NCBI GenBank assembly: GCA_965214875.1
Contig: OZ243980.1
Span: 248,001-312,000, forward strand
From: CBDAUN01 sp965214875
Lineage (GTDB): Bacteria > Pseudomonadota > Gammaproteobacteria > Arenicellales > JAJDZL01
DNA: 64,000 nucleotides
Reading direction: 5' to 3'
Positions 56,301 to 63,782 of the stretch are shown here, piece after piece (within the stretch, counting starts at the first letter, position 1; every line of letters begins with the position of its first letter). A model generated the notes under the pieces. The model saw only the letters and a list, made by a program, of their open reading frames with translations. It was not told where the DNA came from and made no database searches. The position numbers were made by a program, and so were the translations under genes.

Positions 56301-59300
56301 CATGCCGAGATCCCCGGTTCCTTGGAAAACTATTTGCAAGAGGCGGGTCGCGCAGGAAGGGATAACGATCAAGCTTGCTGCGTGCTGCTATACCAGCCGG
56401 AGGATGTGGAGCGTCAGTTCGGGCTATCCGCCTATACAAGACTCAATCAAAGGGAAATCAACGGCATCCTTTGGGCTTTGAAACGCCTGAATCGCAAAGA
56501 CCGATTCAAGGGTGAAGTTGTCGCAACAACTGGCGAAATTTTGACCGAAGATGCTGATCATGCATTTCAGCGCGACAGCGCGACTGACGACACTCGGGTA
56601 AGGACAGCAATTGCCTGGCTGGAGAAGGCAAGGCTTGTAACGCGCGAAGAGAACGTTGTCAGGATATTTCCCTCTTCATTACTGGTGAATTCTGTCGAAG
56701 GCGTGGAGCGCCGGCTTGAACGTACAAATATTGCCGAAGCCTATCGAAAGGAATTGCTGGCAATTGCGGGGATGATCATCGAAGCCAATGCCGATGAAGG
56801 GATGTCGACCGACGATTTGATTCGCGCTTCAGGCATGAGATACGAGAACGTTTCCAAGGTGCTGCTCGATCTTCAGGCTCTTGGGGTGTTGAACGATGAC
56901 ACGGTGATAACCGCTTTTGTCCATAAGGGAGTCGTCCGCACATCGAAGAAGCGATTCGATGATGTGGCCCGCATCGAAAAGGCATTGCTGGATTACATGC
57001 GTGAATCGGCTCCCGATGAAGATCAGCCGATCATTAATGTCCGCATGGCCTCGCACAAGTTGCAAGGTGAAGGCATGCAGGATGCGCTTCCTGAAAAAAT
57101 ATGGCGAATCTTGAGTGGAATCAGCTATGACGGCAAGGGCATCGAAGATGGCAGGGGCGGAAGCATTACATTGCGTAAACTGGATATGGAATCCGCCCGT
57201 GTTGCGCTGAATCGCGAATGGCGGCAAGTTCAGGAATTGGTGGAAAAAAGACAGAAGGCAGCCGAACATTTGCTCGAACATTTGCTGAGTCGAATTCCTT
57301 CTGGTGCGCGCGGCAATGATCTTTTGGCGGAAACCAAGCTGGGAGAATTGATGAAGGCGCTTGATGCTGACCTGTTTTTGAAAAACCAGGTGCAAGGCCA
57401 TCTTTCGAAGCTGCTAAACCGCGCACTCATGTGGCTGCATGAGCAAGAAGTTATCACCTTGAACAAGGGCATGGCGATTTTTCGACCCGCCATGCGAATC
57501 AAGCTCGAGGGCGAAAAAGGACGCGGCTTTTCAAATGTAGATTACGAACCGCTTGCGTTTCATTACCGCGAACAGGTGCTTCAGATTCACGTGATGCAAG
57601 AATTTGCAGAACGCGGCAGCGAAAAGATTGAGGTGGCGATGAAAATGGCAATGGACTATTTTCGGTTGGACCGGAAAGAATTTCTTGATCGCTGGATGCC
57701 GGATCGAAAAAAGGAGCTGGAGCGCGAGACGACACCTGAATCATGGCGAAAAATTGTCGAAAATTTGAACAATCCGGTCCAGCAGCGCATTGTTGCGGAT
57801 AATCGCAAGCAGACAAACGTTCTGGTGCTGGCCGGACCGGGTTCAGGCAAAACTCGAGTCGTGGTTCATCGGATTGCCTACCTCATACGCGCAAAGCGCG
57901 AAAATCCCTCTGGCATCATGGCGCTGGTCTACAACCGCCATGCCGCAGTAGATATACGTCGGCGGTTGATAAAGCTCATTGATCGCGATGCTCGAGGCGT
58001 AACGATCATGACTTGCCATGCCCTTGCGATGCGTCTCGCAGGAGTGTGTTTTGCGGAAGAAGATCGAAAACCCGATGGCGACGTGTTCGCTGATGTGCTG
58101 GAGCGTGCGATTTCACTGCTCAAAGGCCAAGGGCTCGATTCGGAAGAGGAGATTGACGAGCATCGCATAAGGCTCTTGTCCGGATTTCGCTGGATACTTG
58201 TAGATGAGTACCAGGATATTGGTCCTAATGAGTACGAGCTGATTTCTGCGCTGGCCGGCCGGACCCTCAAAGATGACTCGGGCAAGCTGAATTTATTCGC
58301 GGTCGGCGACGATGATCAGAACATCTATTCGTTCAAAGGAGCGTCGGTTAAGTACATTCAACAGTTCGAATCCGATTTCAGATCCAAACCGACATACCTG
58401 ATAGAAAATTATCGATCGACGCAAAATATCATTGCTGCCGCCAATTCGGTGATCAAGGTGTGCGATAAGCGACTCAAAGACGGCGACAATCATCAAATCC
58501 GGATCAACTGTGCCCGTGAAAATGAACCCAAAGGCGGCCGGTGGGAGACATTGGATAAGCATGCGAGAGGCAGAGTCCATATCATGCCAGTCGCGCGATG
58601 CGCGACCGGCCAGGCTGAGGCTGCAGTTGCAGAACTTCAACGTCTGAGTCGGCTAGACTCGAATTGGAAGTGGGAAAAATGTGCTGTTATCGCCCGCAAG
58701 TGGGAATATTTGCATCCGGTTCGTGCTCTGTGTGAACTGGAAAATATCCCTGTGCAGGTTGCAAACGAGGAGTCGATCAATCTTTGGCATGTTCGCGAAA
58801 CGCAACAATTGGTGGACTGGGCAAAGCGACTCAAGAAGCGCAAGCAACAGACTTTGAGCGTGAAAAAGATTAAAGATTGGCTGGATAGGCGAGCAAGCAA
58901 TTACTGGAAGGATGCGCTGCTCCAAGCACTAGACGAATACGCTCTGGATGTTGGCAGCGATAAAACCGAAACTCCAGTCGACCGCTTTATCGAATGGTTG
59001 GCCGAGTGGGGCCGAGATTACCGTCGCAGGCAAACCGGCTTGCTGCTTTTGACTGCGCATCGGGCAAAGGGGCTAGAGTTTGACCATGTGATTGTCCTTG
59101 ACGGCGGATGGGAGCGAACGGACCAAAGAGAGGACAAGGACGCTTCCCGGCGCCTGTACTACGTTGCGATGACGCGTGCGCGCTTTACGCTCGGCTTGCT
59201 GGAGTTTGCTCGCAAGAACCGGTCTTTGTTTTTATCTCAGGTGCCTAGCGACGGCAGTTTGCGTCTGCGCGAGCCGGTGCAGTTGCCAGACCGGGGCGAT

Positions 59301-59651
59301 TCGCTTGACAAGCGCTACATTCAATTGAAGCTGGATGAGGTTGATATAGGGTTTGCGGGTCGCAGACCCTCAAAAAACCGGATTCACGAGGCGATCTCGG
59401 ATTTAACGGTCGACAATGAGTTGAAGGTGCGCGTTGACGGCTCCGGGCGCATCGAAATGCAGAACAGCCGGGGCATCACGGTTGGCCGAACTGCGAAGAG
59501 CTTTAAACCGCCTGCCGGTCTCATGTGCAGGTCCGCTCGGGTCGCGGCGATTCTGAAACGAACCCGCGAACAGTCAGGCTCGGAATTCCAAGATGCATTG
59601 AAGTGCGATAGCTGGGAGGTTGTGATTCCGCTATTGGTTTTTGAGGGTTGA
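53364..59651 (+). CDS. Giant fusion: McrB-like N-terminus, DEDD exonuclease, RecQ helicase, UvrD helicase
   Basis: A 2095-residue uninterrupted frame. Residues ~1-370 resemble the modified-base-sensing front of McrB-type proteins (LLDPFSFISLVTANAI, IPALNNQSPYFFAKDRL, LWRLFREAVKG, and VIIARAGQNQGHGIGIVYQN). ~385-530 is a DEDD 3'-5' exonuclease: CISIDLEVDKHG, VLGHNVIDFDLGHL, DPELDARIALDLF. ~690-1010 is a RecQ-type helicase: GILPTGTGKSLCYQIP, VIDEAHCLSRWGHDFRPDY, AFGMGIDKPDVRLVVH, QEAGRAGRDNDQA. ~1485-1960 is a UvrD/Rep helicase: VLAGPGSGKTRVVVHR, ILVDEYQDIGPNEYEL, TAHRAKGLEFDHVIVLDGG, YYVAMTRARFTLGL. RecQ-UvrD-exonuclease fusions are known; the McrB-like front suggests nucleic-acid defence. Surrounding DNA is accessory. 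The role is inferred. Confidence 0.85.
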   Translation: MKEMFEWVAWYQDLSQRVAEIGPTGLESKSKEIDWQGGWSFHEFKSRFGSDLLDPFSFISLVTANAIETKPNGIAFKSISEAFGLKSEISELGFKHLHIPALNNQSPYFFAKDRLTESNPDALWRLFREAVKGLDSVSSHNFEQALLIPDVGVRKLTESLYLINAADFLPADDQIVKYRFSSFSEVPQNSSDFKWDAYRKLTGEARDAFEGCELYEFGILACLQSRESDLAAHLGNRFQIDTKTGDGAKDRWGNFLENSWFYAGEASSHLQKATKGSVIIARAGQNQGHGIGIVYQNDYRDNGWSEEGRVDLIWLNKSDVNFSKSLELEQEFSPVEHGDLDNFSESESFCKTLERLDSIAPEMSHPRKLFAIRMTQSGEVGDSNPTKGFDPLRCISIDLEVDKHGRVHKLGAIRADTGKSITCSGSGLKAGCRRLADLSKGADFVLGHNVIDFDLGHLRAIEPSSPLLDLPPIDTLRLSPLSFPKNPYHKLVKHYQDGRLRRGRLNDPELDARIALDLFNDECDALSKVPPSLLAAWHWLITPHYADADAALDRLFSLIRQKPRPVLEEAQRAIEEQLKDRACSTHSAEAIELAFSDEEYRWPLAYALAWITVSGGNSVMPPWVRHQFPKSVELVRHLRDAACSNPECEWCSENHNAKAQLKRWFGFDKFRPKPVQDGKPMQQAIVESSLARHHTFGILPTGTGKSLCYQIPALSRYYKTGELTVVISPLVALMSDQVRGLTGKGIDCCYTINGLLSMPERSDVLDKVTLGDAGILLISPEQLRTRSLRQALSQREIGMWVIDEAHCLSRWGHDFRPDYHYVVRFIRQTSIDKPKPLVMCLTATAKTDVINEIMRHFKQELNVELRLFNGGADRNNLVFDVVRTSGSTKFDAIYKLLGQYLFNGASGGAIVYCATRKQSEDVSAYLNSKGVEASFFHAGLQPETKKDVQKRFTEGELRVIVATNAFGMGIDKPDVRLVVHAEIPGSLENYLQEAGRAGRDNDQACCVLLYQPEDVERQFGLSAYTRLNQREINGILWALKRLNRKDRFKGEVVATTGEILTEDADHAFQRDSATDDTRVRTAIAWLEKARLVTREENVVRIFPSSLLVNSVEGVERRLERTNIAEAYRKELLAIAGMIIEANADEGMSTDDLIRASGMRYENVSKVLLDLQALGVLNDDTVITAFVHKGVVRTSKKRFDDVARIEKALLDYMRESAPDEDQPIINVRMASHKLQGEGMQDALPEKIWRILSGISYDGKGIEDGRGGSITLRKLDMESARVALNREWRQVQELVEKRQKAAEHLLEHLLSRIPSGARGNDLLAETKLGELMKALDADLFLKNQVQGHLSKLLNRALMWLHEQEVITLNKGMAIFRPAMRIKLEGEKGRGFSNVDYEPLAFHYREQVLQIHVMQEFAERGSEKIEVAMKMAMDYFRLDRKEFLDRWMPDRKKELERETTPESWRKIVENLNNPVQQRIVADNRKQTNVLVLAGPGSGKTRVVVHRIAYLIRAKRENPSGIMALVYNRHAAVDIRRRLIKLIDRDARGVTIMTCHALAMRLAGVCFAEEDRKPDGDVFADVLERAISLLKGQGLDSEEEIDEHRIRLLSGFRWILVDEYQDIGPNEYELISALAGRTLKDDSGKLNLFAVGDDDQNIYSFKGASVKYIQQFESDFRSKPTYLIENYRSTQNIIAAANSVIKVCDKRLKDGDNHQIRINCARENEPKGGRWETLDKHARGRVHIMPVARCATGQAEAAVAELQRLSRLDSNWKWEKCAVIARKWEYLHPVRALCELENIPVQVANEESINLWHVRETQQLVDWAKRLKKRKQQTLSVKKIKDWLDRRASNYWKDALLQALDEYALDVGSDKTETPVDRFIEWLAEWGRDYRRRQTGLLLLTAHRAKGLEFDHVIVLDGGWERTDQREDKDASRRLYYVAMTRARFTLGLLEFARKNRSLFLSQVPSDGSLRLREPVQLPDRGDSLDKRYIQLKLDEVDIGFAGRRPSKNRIHEAISDLTVDNELKVRVDGSGRIEMQNSRGITVGRTAKSFKPPAGLMCRSARVAAILKRTREQSGSEFQDALKCDSWEVVIPLLVFEG

Positions 59652-59987
59652 GTCCGTTTTCTGCAAACGGGATGTGGCATCAAAATTCGTCTCGAGCATA
59701 CAGGCACATTTTCCTCGCCTCATGTTGTCAATCTTCAATATCTTGGACGGCGAGTGCGCTTCCGGCAATTAGACGCAACCAGATCTGCCGTTCGCCTGTG
59801 CATGCTTCGCAGAAGCTTCAATAATGCCAAACAAAACGCTTGGCTGCAATTCTCCGTCAAGCAAACTTCACAAGCGCGACAGCCAAGCCGACAATTCCGA
59901 GTACAGCAATAATAAATTGAAACTTTTACCTCGGATATCTTTGTTTCGAGTCATGCAGCGGATTGTTCAGTCTTTGCAAACTGCGTT
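59652..59987. other. Gene-poor stretch after the helicase gene
   Basis: Nothing coding is supported. The segment around 59765-59835 (TTCCGGCAATTAGACGCAAC and following) resembles 61029-61110, part of a duplicated helicase 3' flank. Confidence 0.4.
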
Positions 59988-60125
59988 GTACGGGTTCAAT
60001 ACATGCGGGACTTTTCAGTTGGCAATTGCGTTTTGATCGAAATGCTGACTATGCGCCTGCATGGGGAGCGGTTGGCCGGGTGCTTGATGCGGGCGATAGG
60101 CGTTGCGGTAGCGCTCGAACCGGGT
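59988..60125 (-). mobile_element. IS481-type end remnant
   Basis: TGTACGGGTTCAATACATGC, then GGACTTTTCAG and a diverged transposase tail on the minus strand, matches the left end of the copy at 21686 over about 135 bases. The rest of the element is absent. Confidence 0.7.
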
Positions 60126-60185
60126 ACCTGAACATTTTTCGCGCACACGGTGAGATGCATTCTGCTCCAATCCCAAAAATTCAAC

Positions 60186-60215
60186 TTGAAAATCTCCGCA
60201 ACAGTCGTATAGCAT
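60186..60215 (+). promoter_or_regulatory. Orphan copy of the TTGAAA-N18-TAGNAT promoter
   Basis: TTCAACTTGAAAA at 60181 and TAGCAT at 60210 with an 18-base spacer match the promoters at 61245 and 62175, together with the preceding GAGATGCATTCTGCTCCAAT. No ATG lies at the expected start position, so its gene is gone. Confidence 0.5.
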
Positions 60216-60333
60216 AGATCGATAGCAGGACCCGAAAGCACGGAATCCGAACATGTAATTGAGCTGTTGGAGCGTGGCATGAATACTTCATATCGGTCGG
60301 AATTTTGGTAGGATAGACTTGCCCGAGGAATGA

Positions 60334-60555
60334 ATGTTGGATAAATCAAAGCACTATACTGCGGTTGTGGAGCGTTGTTTGGAAACCGGGCTTTATGTTG
60401 GCTATGTCCCTGGTTTTCCAGGCGCGCACAGCCAAGGCAAGACTCTTGAGGAACTCAATGACAATCTCAAGGAAGTGATTGACCTGATCCTTCAGGACGG
60501 ACGGCCCGATATGGTCGGCGAGTTCGTCGGCACGCAAGTGGTTACGGTCACTTGA
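60334..60555 (+). CDS. hicB: HicB-like antitoxin
   Basis: A 73-residue HicB domain: YTAVVERCLETGLYVGYVPG, FPGAHSQGKTLEELNDNLKE and VIDLILQDGRPDMVGEFVGT. It has no DNA-binding extension. GAGGAAT precedes ATG 60334. Pairs with the HicA frame directly downstream; it would block that toxin and repress the pair. Confidence 0.85.
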   Translation: MLDKSKHYTAVVERCLETGLYVGYVPGFPGAHSQGKTLEELNDNLKEVIDLILQDGRPDMVGEFVGTQVVTVT

Positions 60556-60780
60556 ATACCGTCCATTCCTGTCCTCAAGCCAAGAGAGGTAATTGCCATC
60601 CTCAAAGCTATAGGCTTTCAAGAAATTCTCCAGAAAGGCTCTCACAAGCGCTTTGTGCATGCCGACGGCCGAGCCGCAACGGTTCCAGTCCATGGCAGTC
60701 GAGATATTTCTCCGCTTCTGCTCCGCCGGATTGCGCTCGATGTCGGGATGACCGTTCAGGATTTTGTCAATGCTTGCTGA
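60556..60780 (+). CDS. hicA: HicA-like toxin without a standard start codon
   Basis: Right after the hicB stop the frame reads IPSIPVLKPREVIAILKAIG, QKGSHKRFVHADGRAATVP with the catalytic His, VHGSRDISPLLLRRIALDVG and TVQDFVNAC: a full ~74-residue HicA ribonuclease. In-frame codons after the stop are ATA, CCG, TCC, ATT; no ATG, GTG or TTG opens the frame. The TTG at 60552 is in another frame. Either a rare start (ATA/ATT), a small indel, or loss of the toxin explains this. The antisense frame at 60346 is a shadow. Confidence 0.62.
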   Translation: MPSIPVLKPREVIAILKAIGFQEILQKGSHKRFVHADGRAATVPVHGSRDISPLLLRRIALDVGMTVQDFVNAC

Positions 60781-60973
60781 ACGGCGAAACGCCCGCCCGC
60801 GGGGCGGATGATGTGCGCAGCCCCTAGATCTCCGGATCGCGGAAACGGCCTCGAAATAGCCGTTATTTGGCATGCGGCATTTTCCTTCTTAACCGAAAGG
60901 CAATTTCTTCAATTGAAGAAATTGACAGCGAAAGCGCCTCCAACCGCAATTCTCAGTCAAGCAAACTTCAGAA

Positions 60974-61024
60974 GCGCGATAGCTGGGAGGTGGTGATTTC
61001 GCTACTGGTTTTCGAGGGCTGAGT
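60974..61024 (+). pseudogene. Fossil 3' end of a second helicase copy
   Basis: Reads RDSWEVVISLLVFEG-stop, matching CDSWEVVIPLLVFEG-stop at the end of the giant helicase (59607-59651), and shares the bases just past it (GAGTCCG). The rest of 60781-61244 holds nothing else recognisable. Confidence 0.65.
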
Positions 61025-61244
61025 CCGCTTCCGGCATTTCACACAACCCGGCTTATCACCTGCCTATGCATTTTTCGCGAAAGCTACAATCATGCAACCG
61101 ACAAAATGGCTATGCGCATGAAATTGAAGGAGTTTGACTTTTTCAAGATTATCGGAATGACGCTTTAACGATAATTTCATATACAGCAATTCGCATTTTT
61201 GATCGACGGTAGAATATATCTTGCTTCAATATCGAAATTTCAAC

Positions 61245-61274
61245 TTGAAAACCTCAGCCATGGCCGGATAGAAT
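61245..61274 (+). promoter_or_regulatory. Promoter giving a leaderless transcript
   Basis: TTGAAA (61245-61250), 18 bases, TAGAAT (61269-61274). The ATG of the next gene begins eight bases after the -10 end, where transcription should start, so the mRNA would have no 5' leader. Confidence 0.6.
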
Positions 61275-61281
61275 AGGCATA

Positions 61282-61569
61282 ATGACAGTCGCTGATGAAC
61301 AAGATCTCGTAAAACAGATATGGAAACTGAAAGAGCAGAATCAAGAACTGGCGAAACAAATCGCTGTGCTGAAACAGACCATGGAAACCCATAAGCAAGA
61401 GTACAAGACAGACATAGCCCGGCTAGCCGAGCAGATGGCCAAGCGGGATATCGAGACCCATAAGCGCGACAAGGACAACCTGCGCTGGCAACTTGGGTTG
61501 TGGGTGGCCGCGATTGTCATTCTCGGTTTTATCATTCGGTTTCCAAGCGTCCCCGCGGTCACAAATTAG
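61282..61569 (+). CDS. Small coiled-coil tail-anchored protein, copy 3
   Basis: A 95-residue protein: a charged coil (QIWKLKEQNQELAKQIAVLK, TMETHKQEYKTDIARLAEQM) and a C-terminal membrane segment LGLWVAAIVILGFIIRFPSV. Resembles the DUF1640-like proteins at 39.6 and 41.1 kb in design and in the tail, and is nearly identical to copy 4. No ribosome site is present; a leaderless start is likely. Function unknown. Confidence 0.62.
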   Translation: MTVADEQDLVKQIWKLKEQNQELAKQIAVLKQTMETHKQEYKTDIARLAEQMAKRDIETHKRDKDNLRWQLGLWVAAIVILGFIIRFPSVPAVTN

Positions 61570-62174
61570 AAACTGCTCCTACAGGACACGAAATCTCCAT
61601 TTGTCCTATACGTAGGCAAGGCCCCCAAGCTGACACGGAAAGAACAAAATCGTGAATCCTTCAATATAAACAGTTTAACGATTGTAGTTCTTTATGAGCT
61701 CTCTAACTCCGCGCCGCGGAGCCGCTATTGACCTTAGAAAATGCATAATATCAATCACTTATAATTTTTTTCTGTAAAGCGGTTGGCGCAGCCGCTGTTG
61801 CGCGACGGTCTGTGCATCCGTGCTAGCTTCATGAACGCTGATGGCGCTGTGGGGGCGACCTCGTTTAGAGGACTGCAACATCGTCAACGCAGGATGCTTC
61901 GTGTGCCAATCCCGTTTGTTTCTTAGAGGTTTCTACAAAGACAATCAAAGTCGACGCTCTCAACGATATCGTCGAAGACCAGCTAAGCAACTTCGCCGAT
62001 GCGATTATGCAACCGGTGAAAATGCAGTTCAACCGCAAGAAGTAGCCAGCCCTTGCATCAGACGGTTCCGCCTAATCTTTTTCGCTACTATCGCACTTAA
62101 ATCCCGTAATTTACTTGCACATTGTTTATTGAAGAGCGGCGAGATGCATCTTTCTCCAATTCCGAAGATTCAAC
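61570..62174. other. Gene-poor stretch between the two coiled-coil genes
   Basis: Contains a possible coding fragment, plus strand ~61930-62045 (TIKVDALNDIVEDQLSNFAD then IMQPVKMQFNRKK-stop), which I cannot assign. The last ~50 bases repeat the upstream sequence of copy 3 (GCGAGATGCAT...CCAATTCC). Confidence 0.35.
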
Positions 62175-62204
62175 TTGAAAACCTCAGCCATTGCCGGATA
62201 GAAT
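62175..62204 (+). promoter_or_regulatory. Promoter giving a leaderless transcript
   Basis: TTGAAA (62175-62180), 18 bases, TAGAAT (62199-62204), six bases to the ATG at 62211. Almost identical to the promoter at 61245. Confidence 0.6.
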
Positions 62205-62210
62205 AGAACA

Positions 62211-62468
62211 ATGACAATCGCCGCTGAACAAGAATTGGCGAAACAAATCGCTGTGCTGGAGCAGACCATGGAAACCCATAAGCAAGAGTACAAGACCGAC
62301 ATAGCCCGGCTAGCCGAGCAGATAGCCAAGCGGGATATTGAACGAGATGCCGAGGCTCATAAGCGCGACAAGGACAATCTGCGCTGGCAAATCGGGTTGT
62401 GGGTGGCCGCAATTGTCATTCTCGGTTTTATCATTCGGTTTCCGGGCGTTCCCGCGGTTACAAACTAG
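62211..62468 (+). CDS. Small coiled-coil tail-anchored protein, copy 4
   Basis: An 85-residue near-duplicate of the protein at 61282 (QIAVLEQTMETHKQEYKTDI, RWQIGLWVAAIVILGFIIRF). It lacks the first ~17 residues of copy 3 and has a four-residue insertion in the coil. Same promoter spacing and no ribosome site. Function unknown; coil plus tail anchor suggests a membrane-tethered oligomer. Confidence 0.62.
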   Translation: MTIAAEQELAKQIAVLEQTMETHKQEYKTDIARLAEQIAKRDIERDAEAHKRDKDNLRWQIGLWVAAIVILGFIIRFPGVPAVTN

Positions 62469-62663
62469 AAACTGCTCCTGCGCGACAAGGAAAAGCATCG
62501 CTGTTTCCCTGCTTGTCCGATAAGTCCGATTGCCGGATATTATTTTGATTCCAGCACTGTTCGCCCTACCTTCCTTCGGATTCAAGCATTCCCAGACCGC
62601 CCGCATTGATCTTGGCTTTGCCGCGATTATGACGCAAGCCGCACCCCAAGACATTTGGCAAGG

Positions 62664-62864
62664 TTACAGCTGCAAACCTTGTTGTGCCGCGAGATCTACC
62701 TTGTAACTTTCGATGGAATCAATGACTGCCTGTAGATTCCCCTGCACCCATTCGTGCTTGTTGGAGAAGCTGTTATGGATGTATGCCTCGATTTCGCGAA
62801 AATGAAGAATTTCCGATTTGAATTGAGATGTTGCCAAAAGTAGTGCTTCACGGGAGAGCGACAT
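62664..62864 (-). pseudogene. Unrecognised protein remnant cut by an IS256 end
   Basis: The minus strand reads SQFKSEILHFREIEAYIHNS, FSNKHEWVQGNLQAVIDSIE and ends AQQGLQL-stop, plausible natural protein sequence. Its front runs into TTGCCAAAAGTAGTGCTT (62831 on), which is an IS256-type end. It is probably the C-terminus of a lost gene. The flanks 62469-62663 and 62900-63041 show no gene. Confidence 0.35.
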
Positions 62865-62890
62865 TCAAGCGGCCACTTGGTCGTTCGGCT
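62831..62890. mobile_element. Solo IS256-type end
   Basis: TTGCCAAAAGTAGTGCTT and ATTCAAGCGGCCACTTGGTC match the IS256 remnant end at 41837-41897 with a few changes. No transposase is attached. Confidence 0.6.
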
Positions 62891-63041
62891 TATGTCAGCA
62901 GTGCGGCCATGTCGGGGCGCATGTATTGTTGCGCACTTCCACCTATCATGTTGAATGGCGCATACGTCGATTCCTTGCACTGATGCTATTGGAAGACTGC
63001 CGGCGCGAGGCGGCTGAGGCATTGTGCAAATTCCCTGCTGT

Positions 63042-63782
63042 TCAGCAGGATGTCTGGTTGCGGACCTCCAAAACCGCCGCTTGCAGTGCTTGTTCATCCG
63101 CTAGGTAGTAGTTCTTGACCGGCTCCAATGCGTCGCTGCTCAGCTGATAAACAAGCGGGACACCTGTAGGGATGTTGAGTTGCGCAATCTCTGCATCTGA
63201 AATCCTGTCAAGATGCTTCACCAACGCACGCAAACTGTTGCCATGCCCCACGATTAGCACCCGCTTTCCATTTTCAAGCAGCGGGCAAACCACTTCGTGC
63301 CAGTATTCGACGACTCTCACGAATGTATCTTGCAAGGACTCTGCAGCCGGAACCTGGATGCCCTCGAAAACTGCTTCATGCTCGGATTGGCGTTGCTCCG
63401 CTTCGCTTAGTGCTGGCGGACGCACGGAATAGCCGCGCCGCCATTGGTGAACCTGCTCTGCGCCATGCTTTTCCATCATCTCTTTCTTGTTCAAGCCTTG
63501 CAGCGCGCCGTAGTGCCGTTCGTTCAAACGCCAGTCCTTTTGAATCGGCAACGCGGCTTGGCCCATCTGGTCAAGCACGATTTCCAGCGTCCTGGTGCAC
63601 CGGGTCAATATCGAGGTCAAGGCCAAGTCGAATTGGTAGCCTTTTTGCTTTAGAGCTTGTCCGGCCTGCTCGGCTTCCTTAACTCCGCGAGGCGACAGAT
63701 CGACATTCACCCAGCCGGTAAAGCGGTTCTCCAAATTCCACTGACTTTGGCCATGCCGAATCAGTACAAGATCAATCGTCAT
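63042..63782 (-). CDS. gpmA: 2,3-bisphosphoglycerate-dependent phosphoglycerate mutase
   Basis: Interconverts 3- and 2-phosphoglycerate. The 246-residue protein has the phosphohistidine motif LVLIRHGQSQWNLENRFTGW, TSILTRCTRTLEIVLDQMG, WRLNERHYGALQGLNKKEMM and IVGHGNSLRALVKHLD. ATG 63782 overlaps the rdgB stop by four bases, so both are transcribed from upstream. Completes the glycolytic set found at 31-38 kb. Confidence 0.95.
   Translation of the reverse strand: MTIDLVLIRHGQSQWNLENRFTGWVNVDLSPRGVKEAEQAGQALKQKGYQFDLALTSILTRCTRTLEIVLDQMGQAALPIQKDWRLNERHYGALQGLNKKEMMEKHGAEQVHQWRRGYSVRPPALSEAEQRQSEHEAVFEGIQVPAAESLQDTFVRVVEYWHEVVCPLLENGKRVLIVGHGNSLRALVKHLDRISDAEIAQLNIPTGVPLVYQLSSDALEPVKNYYLADEQALQAAVLEVRNQTSC

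Noticed and set aside
60552..60827. 91-codon frame overlapping hicB end as the toxin
   Set aside because: Its translation has no HicA features; the neighbouring frame to 60780 has the complete HicA domain.
61700..61730. GC hairpin CTCCGCG-C-CGCGGAG as a terminator
   Set aside because: No T-run follows and no gene ends just before it.
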